A stretch of DNA of 64,000 nucleotides, taken from assembly GCF_016424485.1 (NCBI RefSeq), contig NZ_JAELUP010000103.1, positions 704,686 to 768,685 of the forward strand, read 5' to 3'. The notes beneath the pieces are model-generated. The model did not search any database. It was given only the letters and a program-made list of their open reading frames with translations, and had not been told where the DNA came from. Of this stretch, positions 1 to 7,349 are shown piece by piece (the first letter of the stretch is position 1; each line of letters opens with the position of its first letter). Source of the stretch: Paenibacillus roseus (lineage in GTDB: Bacteria; Bacillota; Bacilli; Paenibacillales; Paenibacillaceae). Position numbers and translations under genes: made by a program.

Positions 1-1
1 T

Positions 2-307
2 GATGAGTCAGGGTACATACCGGTGGCCCCGTTGGATGCTATCCCCGAGCAGCAAGTATTGCAGAACGAACGCATGCTGCTGGTCAGGGAGGCGATTAAC
101 AATCTCCCGGAGAAGCAACGCTCCGCGCTTATATTGCGCGAGTATGACCAACTGGACTATCAGGAAATTGCGAACATTCTCGGGCAGACGGTCAGCTCCG
201 TAAAGTCTTTGTTGTTCCGTGCGAGGGCTAGTGTGAAGCTCCAATTGGAGCCGTATTTTGGAGAACATTTGGCACTGGAAGAATATGAAGGGATGAAGAC
301 AAGATGA
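2..307 (+). CDS. ECF RNA polymerase sigma factor, C-terminal part (5' end outside window)
   Basis: The reading frame is open from the window edge and about 100 residues remain. They contain a sigma region 4: the segment reading INNLPEKQRSALILRE followed by YQEIANILGQTVSSVKSLLFRAR is the helix-turn-helix that contacts the -35 element in sigma-70 family proteins, and the spacing is typical of extracytoplasmic function (ECF) factors. The stop overlaps the start of the next gene by 4 nt (ATGA), and that gene encodes a zinc-finger anti-sigma protein, the usual ECF arrangement. Region 2 lies upstream of the window, so the subgroup (SigW-like or other) cannot be fixed. Confidence 0.9.
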   Translation, partial: DESGYIPVAPLDAIPEQQVLQNERMLLVREAINNLPEKQRSALILREYDQLDYQEIANILGQTVSSVKSLLFRARASVKLQLEPYFGEHLALEEYEGMKTR

Positions 308-906
308 AATGCCATGAGGTTCAAGAATCACTCGGGGTTTACTGGGACTTGCCAGTACATGACCCCGAACGTGTGGCTATTGATCGACATCTTCAGCATT
401 GCAATTGCTGCATGGAGGAATTCCGCATCTGGGAGGAAAGTGAAGCCATGATCCGAAGCGCTGCCCAGCAAGGAACAGCGGCTTCCGAACCAATGGATGA
501 TATTACCCGCAGCGTTATGGACCGCATCTATTCGGAGCAGTCCTGGATGATGCCGATTCATGAGCGCCGCTATCAAATTAGTCGGGTGTTCAAACGCAAT
601 GTATCGGCTATAATTGCATGCTGTATGGCAATGTTCGTCAGCGGATTTGTATACTTTTTGTTCGGCGAGAAGACTGACCCTTCATCAATGGCTCATATTA
701 CTGGTCTGCTGGATACGGTTAATGCAAACGAAGGCATCTCTTTGATCAGTTCGGAATTTTACCAGGAAATCCCTGTAGCCAGCATTAGTGATCCCTTTGT
801 GCTGAATGTCGTGCCTACTGTGCCCCAATACTGGGTTGCCTTATCGATACTCGGCATCATTATCACCTTGCTTATTTTGAACTGGTTGTCACGTGCACGA
901 ACATAG
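304..906 (+). CDS. Membrane anti-sigma factor with zf-HC2 zinc finger
   Basis: A 200-residue partner of the preceding sigma factor, expected to hold it at the membrane until a signal arrives. The N-terminus has the His-x3-Cys-x2-Cys signature of anti-sigma zinc fingers (HLQHCNCC, residues about 29-36). A membrane segment follows at about residues 100-119 and a second hydrophobic segment lies at the C-terminus (about 176-195), so the region between them is probably extracytoplasmic. It starts at an ATGA overlap with the sigma gene, suggesting translational coupling and stoichiometric production. The stress sensed cannot be read from the sequence. Confidence 0.85.
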   Translation: MKCHEVQESLGVYWDLPVHDPERVAIDRHLQHCNCCMEEFRIWEESEAMIRSAAQQGTAASEPMDDITRSVMDRIYSEQSWMMPIHERRYQISRVFKRNVSAIIACCMAMFVSGFVYFLFGEKTDPSSMAHITGLLDTVNANEGISLISSEFYQEIPVASISDPFVLNVVPTVPQYWVALSILGIIITLLILNWLSRART

Positions 907-910
907 ACCG

Positions 911-947
911 CGTCCCCGGCTTATTGTCCTGGGGACGTTTGTTTTTT
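911..947 (+). terminator. Intrinsic terminator after sigma/anti-sigma genes
   Basis: A perfect 7-bp GC-rich stem (CGTCCCC at 911-917 with GGGGACG at 931-937) is followed by a T-rich tract. It lies 5 nt after the anti-sigma stop codon. Confidence 0.85.
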
Positions 948-968
948 CGAAAGAACTTTTGGATCAAC

Positions 969-1107
969 CTCAAAAAATCAGTGCTTGATAAACAGGAGAG
1001 AGCAGCGAAGGGGCAAAGGAATTCTGGAGAAACGATAGTGATCGGAAGAATCCTTTGCCACGCAGCGTTCCCCTCGCTAGTTGTCAAGCACTGATCTTGG
1101 TTTTGAG
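969..1107 (+). repeat. Hairpin-forming interspersed repeat, copy A
   Basis: The 139-bp stretch folds back on itself. Outer arms are CTCAAAA (969-975) with TTTTGAG (1101-1107) and a perfect 12-bp pair ATCAGTGCTTGA (977-988) with TCAAGCACTGAT (1084-1095). Inside, CAAAGGA and TCCTTTG form another stem. The core (TTCTGGAGAA, then GATCGGAAGAA) is shared with copy B at 9248-9442. It ends 35 bp before the next start codon. The strand is nominal because the element is palindromic. Confidence 0.7.
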
Positions 1108-1142
1108 CCGTTATTTTTATATATAAAGAACGGGGGAGCACA

Positions 1143-1730
1143 ATGAATAAAACGAAAACAATCGGCTGGGTCCGGCACGGCAAAACAGATTGGAATGCGC
1201 TAGGAAAAATCCAAGGCCAAACCGATATTCCGCTAAATGAAGAAGGCATTCGGCAGGCTCAGGCGCTGGCAGAGCGGTTGGCGACGGAAGGATTGCAATG
1301 GGATGGCGTCGTATCGAGTCCTCTTTCGCGGGCACGGGAGACGGCTCGCATGATTGCAGAGCGGTTGGACATACCGTTGCTTGCCCCGGACAAACGGCTT
1401 CAGGAGCGTGGCTTCGGCGAAATTGAAGGCACGACCGAGCAGGAGAGAATCAGCCGCTGGGGCGAGCAGTGGCGTCAAACGTACGTGGGTCAGGAAAGCG
1501 ATGAAGAGGTGAGGGAACGGGGGTTCAACTTTTTGCAGGATTGGCTCGAACAAGCAGGTATGAACCGATTGCTGGTCGTCTCGCACGGCAGTTTCCTGTC
1601 CCTGATGCTGCACACGCTCTGCGACAATCTGGATAAGAGCTATATTGGGAATATGTCTTTTTCAATTATGGACTATAACGGGGAACGCTGGCAGTCCGTA
1701 TTGCACAACTGCACGCTCCACCTTTGTTAA
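1143..1730 (+). CDS. Histidine phosphatase family protein (phosphoglycerate mutase-like)
   Basis: A 195-residue member of the histidine phosphatase (GPMB/CobC/PhoE-like) branch. It has the phospho-accepting RHGKT motif near the N-terminus (about residues 11-15), an acidic residue region in the middle and the second catalytic His in SHGSF near residue 150. Such enzymes remove phosphate from small phosphorylated metabolites in the cytosol; the substrate cannot be told from sequence. The start ATG at 1143 follows a GGGGGAG ribosome binding site. It stands alone between the hairpin repeat and an unknown gene. Confidence 0.85.
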   Translation: MNKTKTIGWVRHGKTDWNALGKIQGQTDIPLNEEGIRQAQALAERLATEGLQWDGVVSSPLSRARETARMIAERLDIPLLAPDKRLQERGFGEIEGTTEQERISRWGEQWRQTYVGQESDEEVRERGFNFLQDWLEQAGMNRLLVVSHGSFLSLMLHTLCDNLDKSYIGNMSFSIMDYNGERWQSVLHNCTLHLC

Positions 1731-1838
1731 ACAAACTTCCTCGGCAGGTTTAATTTCTCAAATTCTTCCCATAATGGTTAGTACAGCAAGAGGATGTTTA
1801 AAGCAATCCTTGCCATACCAATAACCGGAGGGGAGAAG

Positions 1839-3038
1839 ATGAATCTAGCGGAAATGCTCGGCTACGCGGATATCGGCCAGTTGACCCGAATTGCGGAGGT
1901 TTACCGCTGCGAGTGCAACAGCCATTCCAAGAACGAATTGATTCAATCCATACTCCGGGCGATTAGCAATAAGGAAGGATTTAAGAACCAGATCCATTCC
2001 ATGACCTGGGAGGAAAAGAGATTTCTGAATTCTTTGTTGTTTGATTCGCAAAATGCTTTCAGTCTTGAGGAATTGATCGCCCGGGTTCAGCAGAGCCGCT
2101 TTGATACTGAACAGCAAGCTCCTAAATCTGTGCAGGATGAGGAAAAGCGGGGGAAGGCGACAGTCAAAAAGTCGAGGAAAAGCAAGCAAGCCGGCATTCG
2201 TCAGGAACCGGCCAGCCCCCGTGACCTGGTCGTAAAGTTTAAACAGACGGGCTGGTTGTTTAATGGTCTTACTGGTCCGGGACGCTATCTGTTCCATGTA
2301 CCGGGAGACTTGAAGGAGCGATTTGGCGAGGAACTGGGACGGCAACTTAGAAGCTCCTTGCATTATGTCGATGAGCCGGAAGGTTTTCGCGACGAACAGG
2401 GGCTGGCGGCGGATGATCTTTTGACATTGCTTCAATTTACAGGCAAGCATGAGATTGCATTGAATGCCGAGGGAGCCATGTACAAAAGGATGCTGCAGCA
2501 GCTTCTCGACAGCTTGCATATACGGGAAGAAATTCCTGCGCGAGGCGCTTGGCGTTTCGGCTATGGGCGGCGAATCAAGGACTATCCGAACAGGCTGTCG
2601 CTGCTTTACGACTATGCTTACTACAATGGACTGTTGATTGAAGACGAGGCTGTGCTCAAGCTTACTGCCAAAGGGCAGCAGTGGGTCGCAGACCGGAGGA
2701 TGGAAGAGCCGACACTGCTGTACAAGTTCTGGCTTCGTCTCTACAAGGGGGCAGTTCCGAACCTGCTGTCGCTGGCAAGCTGGATTGACAAGCTTGGCGA
2801 TCGGTGGGTAACGGTTCACTCCTTGGAAGCGGTTCTGGAGCCTTTTATCAAACCTTACTACTATGATACGCCCCAGTCGATCATCGAGCAGCGCATTATC
2901 CGCATGATGATGCATGTGGGTCTGCTGCGCATTGGTGAAAAGCAGGGGACCGGGCAAGTGCTGCGCATGACGAAAATCGGTCACGCCGTTGTAGCCGGGG
3001 TGTATGTCGCGGGCGATGACAAAATTGAGTTGGAGTAG
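1839..3038 (+). CDS. Uncharacterised 399-residue protein, possible helicase-associated winged-helix fold
   Basis: I do not recognise a named family. The ATG at 1839 is preferred over an in-frame start 45 nt upstream because GGAGGGGAG sits just before it. The N-terminal 90 residues look helical; a Lys/Arg-rich low-complexity linker (KKSRKSKQ) follows at about residues 105-130. The C-terminal part contains alternating helices and short strands resembling winged-helix domains, including a segment like the N-terminal domain of XPB-type helicases (LLTLLQFTGKHEIALNAEGAMYKR, interrupted here by residues not conserved). That resemblence is weak and from memory. There is no signal peptide or membrane segment. 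It lies upstream of the IDEAL-domain gene, where B. subtilis has ypiA, but no TPR repeats are evident. Confidence 0.6.
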   Translation: MNLAEMLGYADIGQLTRIAEVYRCECNSHSKNELIQSILRAISNKEGFKNQIHSMTWEEKRFLNSLLFDSQNAFSLEELIARVQQSRFDTEQQAPKSVQDEEKRGKATVKKSRKSKQAGIRQEPASPRDLVVKFKQTGWLFNGLTGPGRYLFHVPGDLKERFGEELGRQLRSSLHYVDEPEGFRDEQGLAADDLLTLLQFTGKHEIALNAEGAMYKRMLQQLLDSLHIREEIPARGAWRFGYGRRIKDYPNRLSLLYDYAYYNGLLIEDEAVLKLTAKGQQWVADRRMEEPTLLYKFWLRLYKGAVPNLLSLASWIDKLGDRWVTVHSLEAVLEPFIKPYYYDTPQSIIEQRIIRMMMHVGLLRIGEKQGTGQVLRMTKIGHAVVAGVYVAGDDKIELE

Positions 3039-3266
3039 GCGAGAGCACATTCAGAACTTCGGGGGCAAAAGCACGAAACGGAGCGTCGCATGGTGAATAT
3101 GCTTTAAGTAGGAGCAGGTTTAGTTGTAGCTAAAAACAAGAGACTCCCCTCCTGCCTGATTTCTCCTGCTGGTTCAGACTGCTGCTGCTGAGAATGAGGC
3201 TGGAGAACAGCGTGGTATACAAAAAAGATATAGGATCTCTTGAACGATAGTTTGGAGGTGTATCCT

Positions 3267-3452
3267 ATGGATAAAATGAAAGTGACGTATGAGACGATGC
3301 TGGCATTGGCTGCCGAGATGCTGCTTGACGATGCCGTTGTAAAATTTCGCACAGAACGGTTATATCAAGCCATTGATACAGCGCTGGCGGCCGGGGATGA
3401 AGACACCTTTAGACGTTTGACTGATGAATTAAAGTCCATTCAGGCATCCTGA
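3267..3452 (+). CDS. IDEAL-domain protein (YpiB C-terminus-like)
   Basis: A 61-residue protein. The stretch MLLDDAVVKFRTERLYQAID followed by a small-residue turn and an acidic helix matches the IDEAL domain, a short motif found in several small Firmicute proteins, including the C-terminal end of B. subtilis YpiB. The ATG at 3267 follows TGGAGGTG with good spacing. In B. subtilis ypiB lies directly before ypiF and qcrA, as here, so position supports the call. Only the IDEAL part is present; the longer YpiB N-terminal domain is absent. The function is not established. Confidence 0.8.
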   Translation: MDKMKVTYETMLALAAEMLLDDAVVKFRTERLYQAIDTALAAGDEDTFRRLTDELKSIQAS

Positions 3453-3489
3453 CCTGTTAAACATTAAACGCATGGATAAAGGCGCCTTG

Positions 3490-3536
3490 GCCTCTGACTG
3501 TTTGAGCAGCAGCGTGGCTGAGGCTGTCTTTTTCTT
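3490..3536 (+). terminator. Probable terminator after IDEAL-domain gene
   Basis: GCCTC (3490-3494) can pair with GAGGC (3520-3524), followed by a long T-rich tract to about 3540. The stem is short and the loop large, so this is only a fair candidate. Confidence 0.4.
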
Positions 3537-3645
3537 TTTTCCCTCCGCAAATTGCATGTTAGGGTTGTTCAGTCCCTTATATTCATGTAACATAGCCTTA
3601 GCAACCTGATTTTGGGCAAGGAAACAAACAACAGGAGGGGCGGAA

Positions 3646-4086
3646 TTGAAGTTTAATGAGATTGAGAAAAGCCGATGGGACGAGCTGAAGCCGTATCTGG
3701 ATACGTGTCTGCTCCCGGTTACCGGGTTGATTGGAACGGAAGCGCCGCATAAAGCAACAGCCGAGTTGGAAGGGCTGCGCGATGTGATGGATTTGGTGGA
3801 GGTGCCGTTCAAGGGGAGGCTTGTAACCTATCCAGCCTATCATTTTTTTGAAGAGTCGGATGCGCTGCGGCTGGACGAGCTGTGTCGCCGCTTCAGGGCG
3901 TCAGGGTTCCGCTATGTCATATTGGTTACGGGGAAGCCGGGACTGAAGCTGGACGGCATTGCGGCCGATCTTGTCATTGCGCCTGCGGAGGATGGGACCA
4001 TACCTGATCCGACGGCAGTGAAGCAAACGGTTACAGCCATATGGCAGCAGCAAAAAAATGAAAACGAGCCAATAAAAGCGGAATAA
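3646..4086 (+). CDS. ypiF: YpiF-like protein (DUF2487)
   Basis: A 146-residue cytosolic protein matching the DUF2487 family of B. subtilis YpiF from its N-terminal WDELKPYLDTCLLPVTGL region and the later YHFFEESD segment. The start is a TTG at 3646 preceded by AGGAGGGGCGG. It directly precedes the qcr operon, as in B. subtilis. No enzyme motif is visible and the function is unknown. Confidence 0.8.
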   Translation: MKFNEIEKSRWDELKPYLDTCLLPVTGLIGTEAPHKATAELEGLRDVMDLVEVPFKGRLVTYPAYHFFEESDALRLDELCRRFRASGFRYVILVTGKPGLKLDGIAADLVIAPAEDGTIPDPTAVKQTVTAIWQQQKNENEPIKAE

Positions 4087-4195
4087 ATTTTTCTGAAGCA
4101 TGGAAACCTAGCATCATACAAGGTCAAATGTGACAAAATCTCAACAAATTTTGATGTGATCCTAGAATCATATTCCCAAAACGTCAGGCATATTC

Positions 4196-4224
4196 TTGAC
4201 GCTCTTGGACACCTAGGCTATTAT
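4196..4224 (+). promoter_or_regulatory. SigA-type promoter of qcrABC
   Basis: TTGACG (4196-4201) and TATTAT (4219-4224) are separated by exactly 17 nt, each one base from consensus at a key position. It lies about 80 bp upstream of the qcrA start and no other candidate of this quality is seen in the gap. Confidence 0.75.
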
Positions 4225-4247
4225 AGTTATGTCCTAGTTCGTCGTGT

Positions 4248-4267
4248 GTTTTGTCATGCGACAAAAC
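4248..4267 (+). promoter_or_regulatory. Perfect 8-bp inverted repeat just downstream of the qcr promoter
   Basis: GTTTTGTC (4248-4255) and GACAAAAC (4260-4267) flank ATGC. It falls about 16-18 nt past the predicted transcription start, a place where a dimeric repressor or a 5'-end mRNA hairpin could act. I do not recognise the operator. Confidence 0.5.
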
Positions 4268-4302
4268 GCAAGATACGGTTGGTAAGGGGGGTAGAACAGA
4301 AG

Positions 4303-4833
4303 ATGAGTAACCATGAACATCATGACACCGCACATCAGCCTGTCCATCGTAAAGAAATGACGCGTCGTCAGTTTCTGGCCTATACGCTTGGAGGCACAAC
4401 AGCTTTTTTGGCAGCGGGTCCGGTTTTGCCGATGGTCCGTTTTGCGGTTGATCCAATTTTGACCAAGAAAACAGAAGGTACTTACGTAAAAGTAGTGGAA
4501 GAAAGCAAGATTACTTCGGAGCCGCAGGAATTCAAATTCCAGATTCACCAGGTTGACGGATGGTATGAAAGCGATCCGGAACTGGCGGCATGGATTGCAA
4601 AGGATGATCAGGGGAATATCTTTGCCCTCTCTCCGATTTGTAAGCATCTGGGCTGTACAATCAACTGGAATACGCAAAAAGACAACCAGTACTTTTGTCC
4701 GTGCCATGAAGCGAAGTATACGAAAGAAGGCAAGAACCTGAGAGTCGCACCGAATCCTCTGGACGAGTACGACTTGAAGCTTGAGAATGGCTTTATTTAT
4801 CTTGGACCGGTTAAGCCAAACACTAAAGTATAA
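4303..4833 (+). CDS. qcrA: Menaquinol:cytochrome c reductase, Rieske iron-sulfur subunit
   Basis: A 176-residue Rieske protein, which takes electrons from menaquinol and passes them to the cytochrome c part of the bc complex on the outer face of the membrane. The two cluster motifs are present: CKHLGC (first Cys near residue 113) and CPCH (near residue 132), giving two Cys and two His ligands plus the disulfide pair. The N-terminus has a twin-arginine-type signal anchor (TRRQFL followed by a hydrophobic stretch at about residues 28-50). The ATG at 4303 is chosen because it follows a G-rich site and gives a normal-length N-terminus; the longer upstream frame would run through the promoter. First gene of qcrABC. 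Confidence 0.93.
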   Translation: MSNHEHHDTAHQPVHRKEMTRRQFLAYTLGGTTAFLAAGPVLPMVRFAVDPILTKKTEGTYVKVVEESKITSEPQEFKFQIHQVDGWYESDPELAAWIAKDDQGNIFALSPICKHLGCTINWNTQKDNQYFCPCHEAKYTKEGKNLRVAPNPLDEYDLKLENGFIYLGPVKPNTKV

Positions 4834-4850
4834 GGAGGGCGTACAATCAG

Positions 4851-5522
4851 ATGTTTAAAGGTATTTACAATTGGATTGACGAACGTCTTGATATAACGCC
4901 AATGTGGAGGGACGTTGCGGACCATGAGGTGCCGGAGCACGTTAACCCCGCACACCATTTCTCTGCATTCGTATACTGTTTCGGCGGTCTGACGTTTTTT
5001 ATTACGGTTATTCAAATTTTGTCGGGGATGTTCCTGACCATGTACTATGTGCCGGATATTATCAATGCCTATGCAAGCGTTGACTATTTGCAGCACAAGG
5101 TAGCATTCGGCGGTATTGTGCGCGCGATGCACCACTGGGGAGCTAGCCTCGTAATCGTTATGATGTTCTTACATACACTTCGGGTTTTCTTCACAGGCTC
5201 TTACAAAGCGCCTCGCGAGATGAACTGGGTAGTGGGAATGCTGATTTTCTTTATCATGCTTGGTCTTGGTCTGACAGGCTATTTGCTCCCTTGGGACAAC
5301 AAAGCATACTTTGCTACAAAAGTAACCCTGCAAATTGCAGAATCAGTACCCTACCTGGGACCTTACATTAAAGAATTGCTGAACGGAGGAGAAATTGTAG
5401 GTGCGCAAACGCTGACACGCTTCTTTGCAATCCACGTATTCTTCTTGCCTGGAGCATTGCTTGCCTTGCTCGCAGCACACTTCTTTATGATTCGGAAACA
5501 AGGGATTTCCGGACCACTATAA
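4851..5522 (+). CDS. qcrB: Menaquinol:cytochrome c reductase, cytochrome b subunit
   Basis: A 223-residue integral membrane protein equal to the N-terminal half of a mitochondrial cytochrome b, as in b6f-type complexes. Four transmembrane helices and the paired heme His residues are visible (for example HHWGAS and AIHVFF). Cys43 (in VYCFGG) corresponds to the residue that binds an extra heme c covalently in Bacillus QcrB and b6. It starts at an ATG 17 nt after qcrA with AAGGAGGG ahead, clearly in the same operon. Confidence 0.95.
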   Translation: MFKGIYNWIDERLDITPMWRDVADHEVPEHVNPAHHFSAFVYCFGGLTFFITVIQILSGMFLTMYYVPDIINAYASVDYLQHKVAFGGIVRAMHHWGASLVIVMMFLHTLRVFFTGSYKAPREMNWVVGMLIFFIMLGLGLTGYLLPWDNKAYFATKVTLQIAESVPYLGPYIKELLNGGEIVGAQTLTRFFAIHVFFLPGALLALLAAHFFMIRKQGISGPL

Positions 5523-5540
5523 GCGAAGGGAGGTTTCTCC

Positions 5541-6407
5541 ATGGCGCATGGCCATAATTCTAAAGAAAAGGTTGTGTTTGTTGGCGACTCGCGTGTCAAA
5601 AAAGGCAGCATGGTCAACATTCCACCTGATTTCACTGCTTTCCCGGGAAAATCGGAAGCATTTATTCCTTACTTCTTGCTGAAGGAATGGATGGTTGGTG
5701 TGGTCGTGCTGGTCGGATTTCTGGTATTGACGATCGCTCACCCGGCTCCGCTTGGCTATCCGGCGGACCCAATGAACGCGGCATTTATTCCGATGCCTGA
5801 CTGGTACTTCCTATTTATGTACCAATTGCTGAAATATCCATATGTAGCCGGAGACTATGTTGTGCTCGGGGTAATGGGTATTCCGGGCCTTGCGTTCGGC
5901 GCGCTGCTGCTTGCTCCATTCCTGGATACAGGCAAGGAGCGCCGCTTTTACCGTCGCCCAATTGCTTCTGCATTGATGTTGCTGTCTCTCATTTCCGTTG
6001 TGTACCTGACTAAGGTATCCTGGGATCATTACCAGGGTCAATTGGAAGCGACTGGCACAAAGCCGGAGCACATTATTCGTGAAGAAAAAGCCCGCGAAGC
6101 TTACGAGAAGGGGCAGCCTGCTCCAAGCGTAGTGAAGCGCGCGAAACCGATTGCGATTGTGGCTGAAGATGATCCTGCACTTGAATTGATGAAGCAGAAC
6201 AATTGTCTATCTTGTCATGCGAGTGACTTGAACGGCAATTCTGGGATTCCGGCCCTGCGTGGCATCGGCGATCAATTCACGAAGGAAGAACTGGCCAATG
6301 TGGTCACAAACGGTAACGGTAACATGCCAGCTTTCAAAGACAAGCTTTCCGCAGCTGAGATTGATCAGATTGCAACCTGGCTCTCCAAGCAAAAGAAAGC
6401 CGAATAA
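5541..6407 (+). CDS. qcrC: Menaquinol:cytochrome c reductase, subunit IV-cytochrome c fusion
   Basis: A 288-residue protein fusing b6f subunit IV (three membrane helices, with PDWYF near residue 85 in place of the PEWY quinol-site motif) to a C-terminal cytochrome c domain with one heme c site, CLSCH (first Cys near residue 222) and a distal Met in NMPAF. This fusion is characteristic of the Bacillus-type bc complex. It follows qcrB by 18 nt with GAAGGGAGG ahead and ends the operon before a strong terminator. Confidence 0.95.
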   Translation: MAHGHNSKEKVVFVGDSRVKKGSMVNIPPDFTAFPGKSEAFIPYFLLKEWMVGVVVLVGFLVLTIAHPAPLGYPADPMNAAFIPMPDWYFLFMYQLLKYPYVAGDYVVLGVMGIPGLAFGALLLAPFLDTGKERRFYRRPIASALMLLSLISVVYLTKVSWDHYQGQLEATGTKPEHIIREEKAREAYEKGQPAPSVVKRAKPIAIVAEDDPALELMKQNNCLSCHASDLNGNSGIPALRGIGDQFTKEELANVVTNGNGNMPAFKDKLSAAEIDQIATWLSKQKKAE

Positions 6408-6420
6408 CATTCTTATCCAG

Positions 6421-6455
6421 AACCTGACCGCTAACGCTTCGGTCAGGTTCTTTTT
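6421..6455 (+). terminator. Intrinsic terminator of qcrABC
   Basis: AACCTGACCG (6421-6430) pairs perfectly with CGGTCAGGTT (6440-6449), followed by C and five T residues. Confidence 0.93.
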
Positions 6456-6495
6456 AAAATTTTTCGTTTCAAGAAACCTAAGGGGTGGCCTGAAT

Positions 6496-6567
6496 GTGAA
6501 AGGATTCTGAAGAGGCAAAGCTTGTCTTTGTTCCTGAATTTCCTCGTCGACTGGCATTCCTTAACAC
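6496..6567 (+). repeat. Hairpin-forming interspersed repeat, copy C (short)
   Basis: The segment GATTCTGAAGAGGCAAAGC, then CTTTGTTCC and GAATTTCCTC, parallels the left half of copy B (ATTCTGGAGAAGCGAAGC, CTTTGTTCC, GGATTTCCTC). The right-hand core (AGCGATCGGAAGAA) is missing, but the ends still pair (GTGAAAGG with CCTTAACAC). It lies between the qcr terminator and ypjA. Confidence 0.6.
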
Positions 6568-6607
6568 TTGATTGATCGCTTCACTTACGGAAAGGGAGAA
6601 TCCACAC

Positions 6608-7255
6608 ATGTCATGGTCATTGCTGCGGTTTTGGGACCGTTCTGTTTTATTAAATCGGGCTTTCCTGTGGCTATTGTTCATAGTCAATGCGGCAGGCACT
6701 GTCTATGGATACATCTGGTATTGGAATCAACTGGTTTACACTTATGAAAATCATCCGTTTTGGCAGCTTGTATTTGTGCCGGACAGTCCTACAGCAAGTC
6801 TGTTTTTCACGCTCTCACTGCTATTTCTGTTGTTTCCTCCCTCCCGTCCTGGCCGCCTGCTGACCGCATTGCGCGCCGTTCTTGAAGGATTGGCCGTCTG
6901 CACCTCAATCAAGTACGGGGTATGGGCCGTGGTGATGATTTTTGCCGGCACGGCCCAGGGAGATCCGCTGGAATGGCAGCATTGGATGCTGGTCGCTTCT
7001 CATCTTGGCATGGCGCTTGAAGCTCTCCTGTATGTCCGGTTCATGTCCTTCGGCCGACTTGGCGCTCTCGCTGCCCTGTTATGGCTGCTGCTTAATGATA
7101 CGATGGATTACACGTTTGGCATCTTCCCGTCCTTGTCCAGAGTGCTGCTGGATGATCTGGATGCGATTGAGGCATTCACTTACAGTCTGTCGTTGTTCAG
7201 CTTTCTCGTTACGCTGCTTGCTCTTGCCTTTCGTCGAAGGCAAAACGGGAAGTAG
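6608..7255 (+). CDS. ypjA: YpjA-like membrane protein (DUF1405)
   Basis: A 215-residue multi-spanning membrane protein. Hydrophobic segments lie near residues 15-38, 58-75, 95-120, 125-145 and 180-205. The family (DUF1405) is known from B. subtilis ypjA, which also sits between qcrC and ypjB; the fit of order and topology supports the name. The ATG at 6608 follows GAAAGGGAG at somewhat long spacing. No function is established. Confidence 0.85.
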   Translation: MSWSLLRFWDRSVLLNRAFLWLLFIVNAAGTVYGYIWYWNQLVYTYENHPFWQLVFVPDSPTASLFFTLSLLFLLFPPSRPGRLLTALRAVLEGLAVCTSIKYGVWAVVMIFAGTAQGDPLEWQHWMLVASHLGMALEALLYVRFMSFGRLGALAALLWLLLNDTMDYTFGIFPSLSRVLLDDLDAIEAFTYSLSLFSFLVTLLALAFRRRQNGK

Positions 7256-7315
7256 CACTAAGAGTTGCCGTACCGTCTAGTCAAAAGAACGGGTAAAAGG
7301 CATAAAGCGGTCTGT

Positions 7316-7340
7316 CCCCCCATAGGGTAGTATGGGGGGG
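7316..7340 (+). promoter_or_regulatory. Perfect hairpin covering the G-rich ribosome binding site of ypjB
   Basis: CCCCCCAT (7316-7323) pairs with ATGGGGGG (7332-7339) around an 8-nt loop. The G tract (7334-7340) is the only Shine-Dalgarno-like element in front of the ypjB start at 7350, so the folded mRNA would hide it. Confidence 0.55.
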
Positions 7341-7349
7341 ATGTCCATA

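Noticed and set aside
1845..3050. Minus-strand open frame of 401 codons opposite the unknown 399-residue protein
   Set aside because: The plus-strand frame has a strong ribosome binding site and normal protein composition; the minus frame is Cys/His/Gln-rich and lacks a site.
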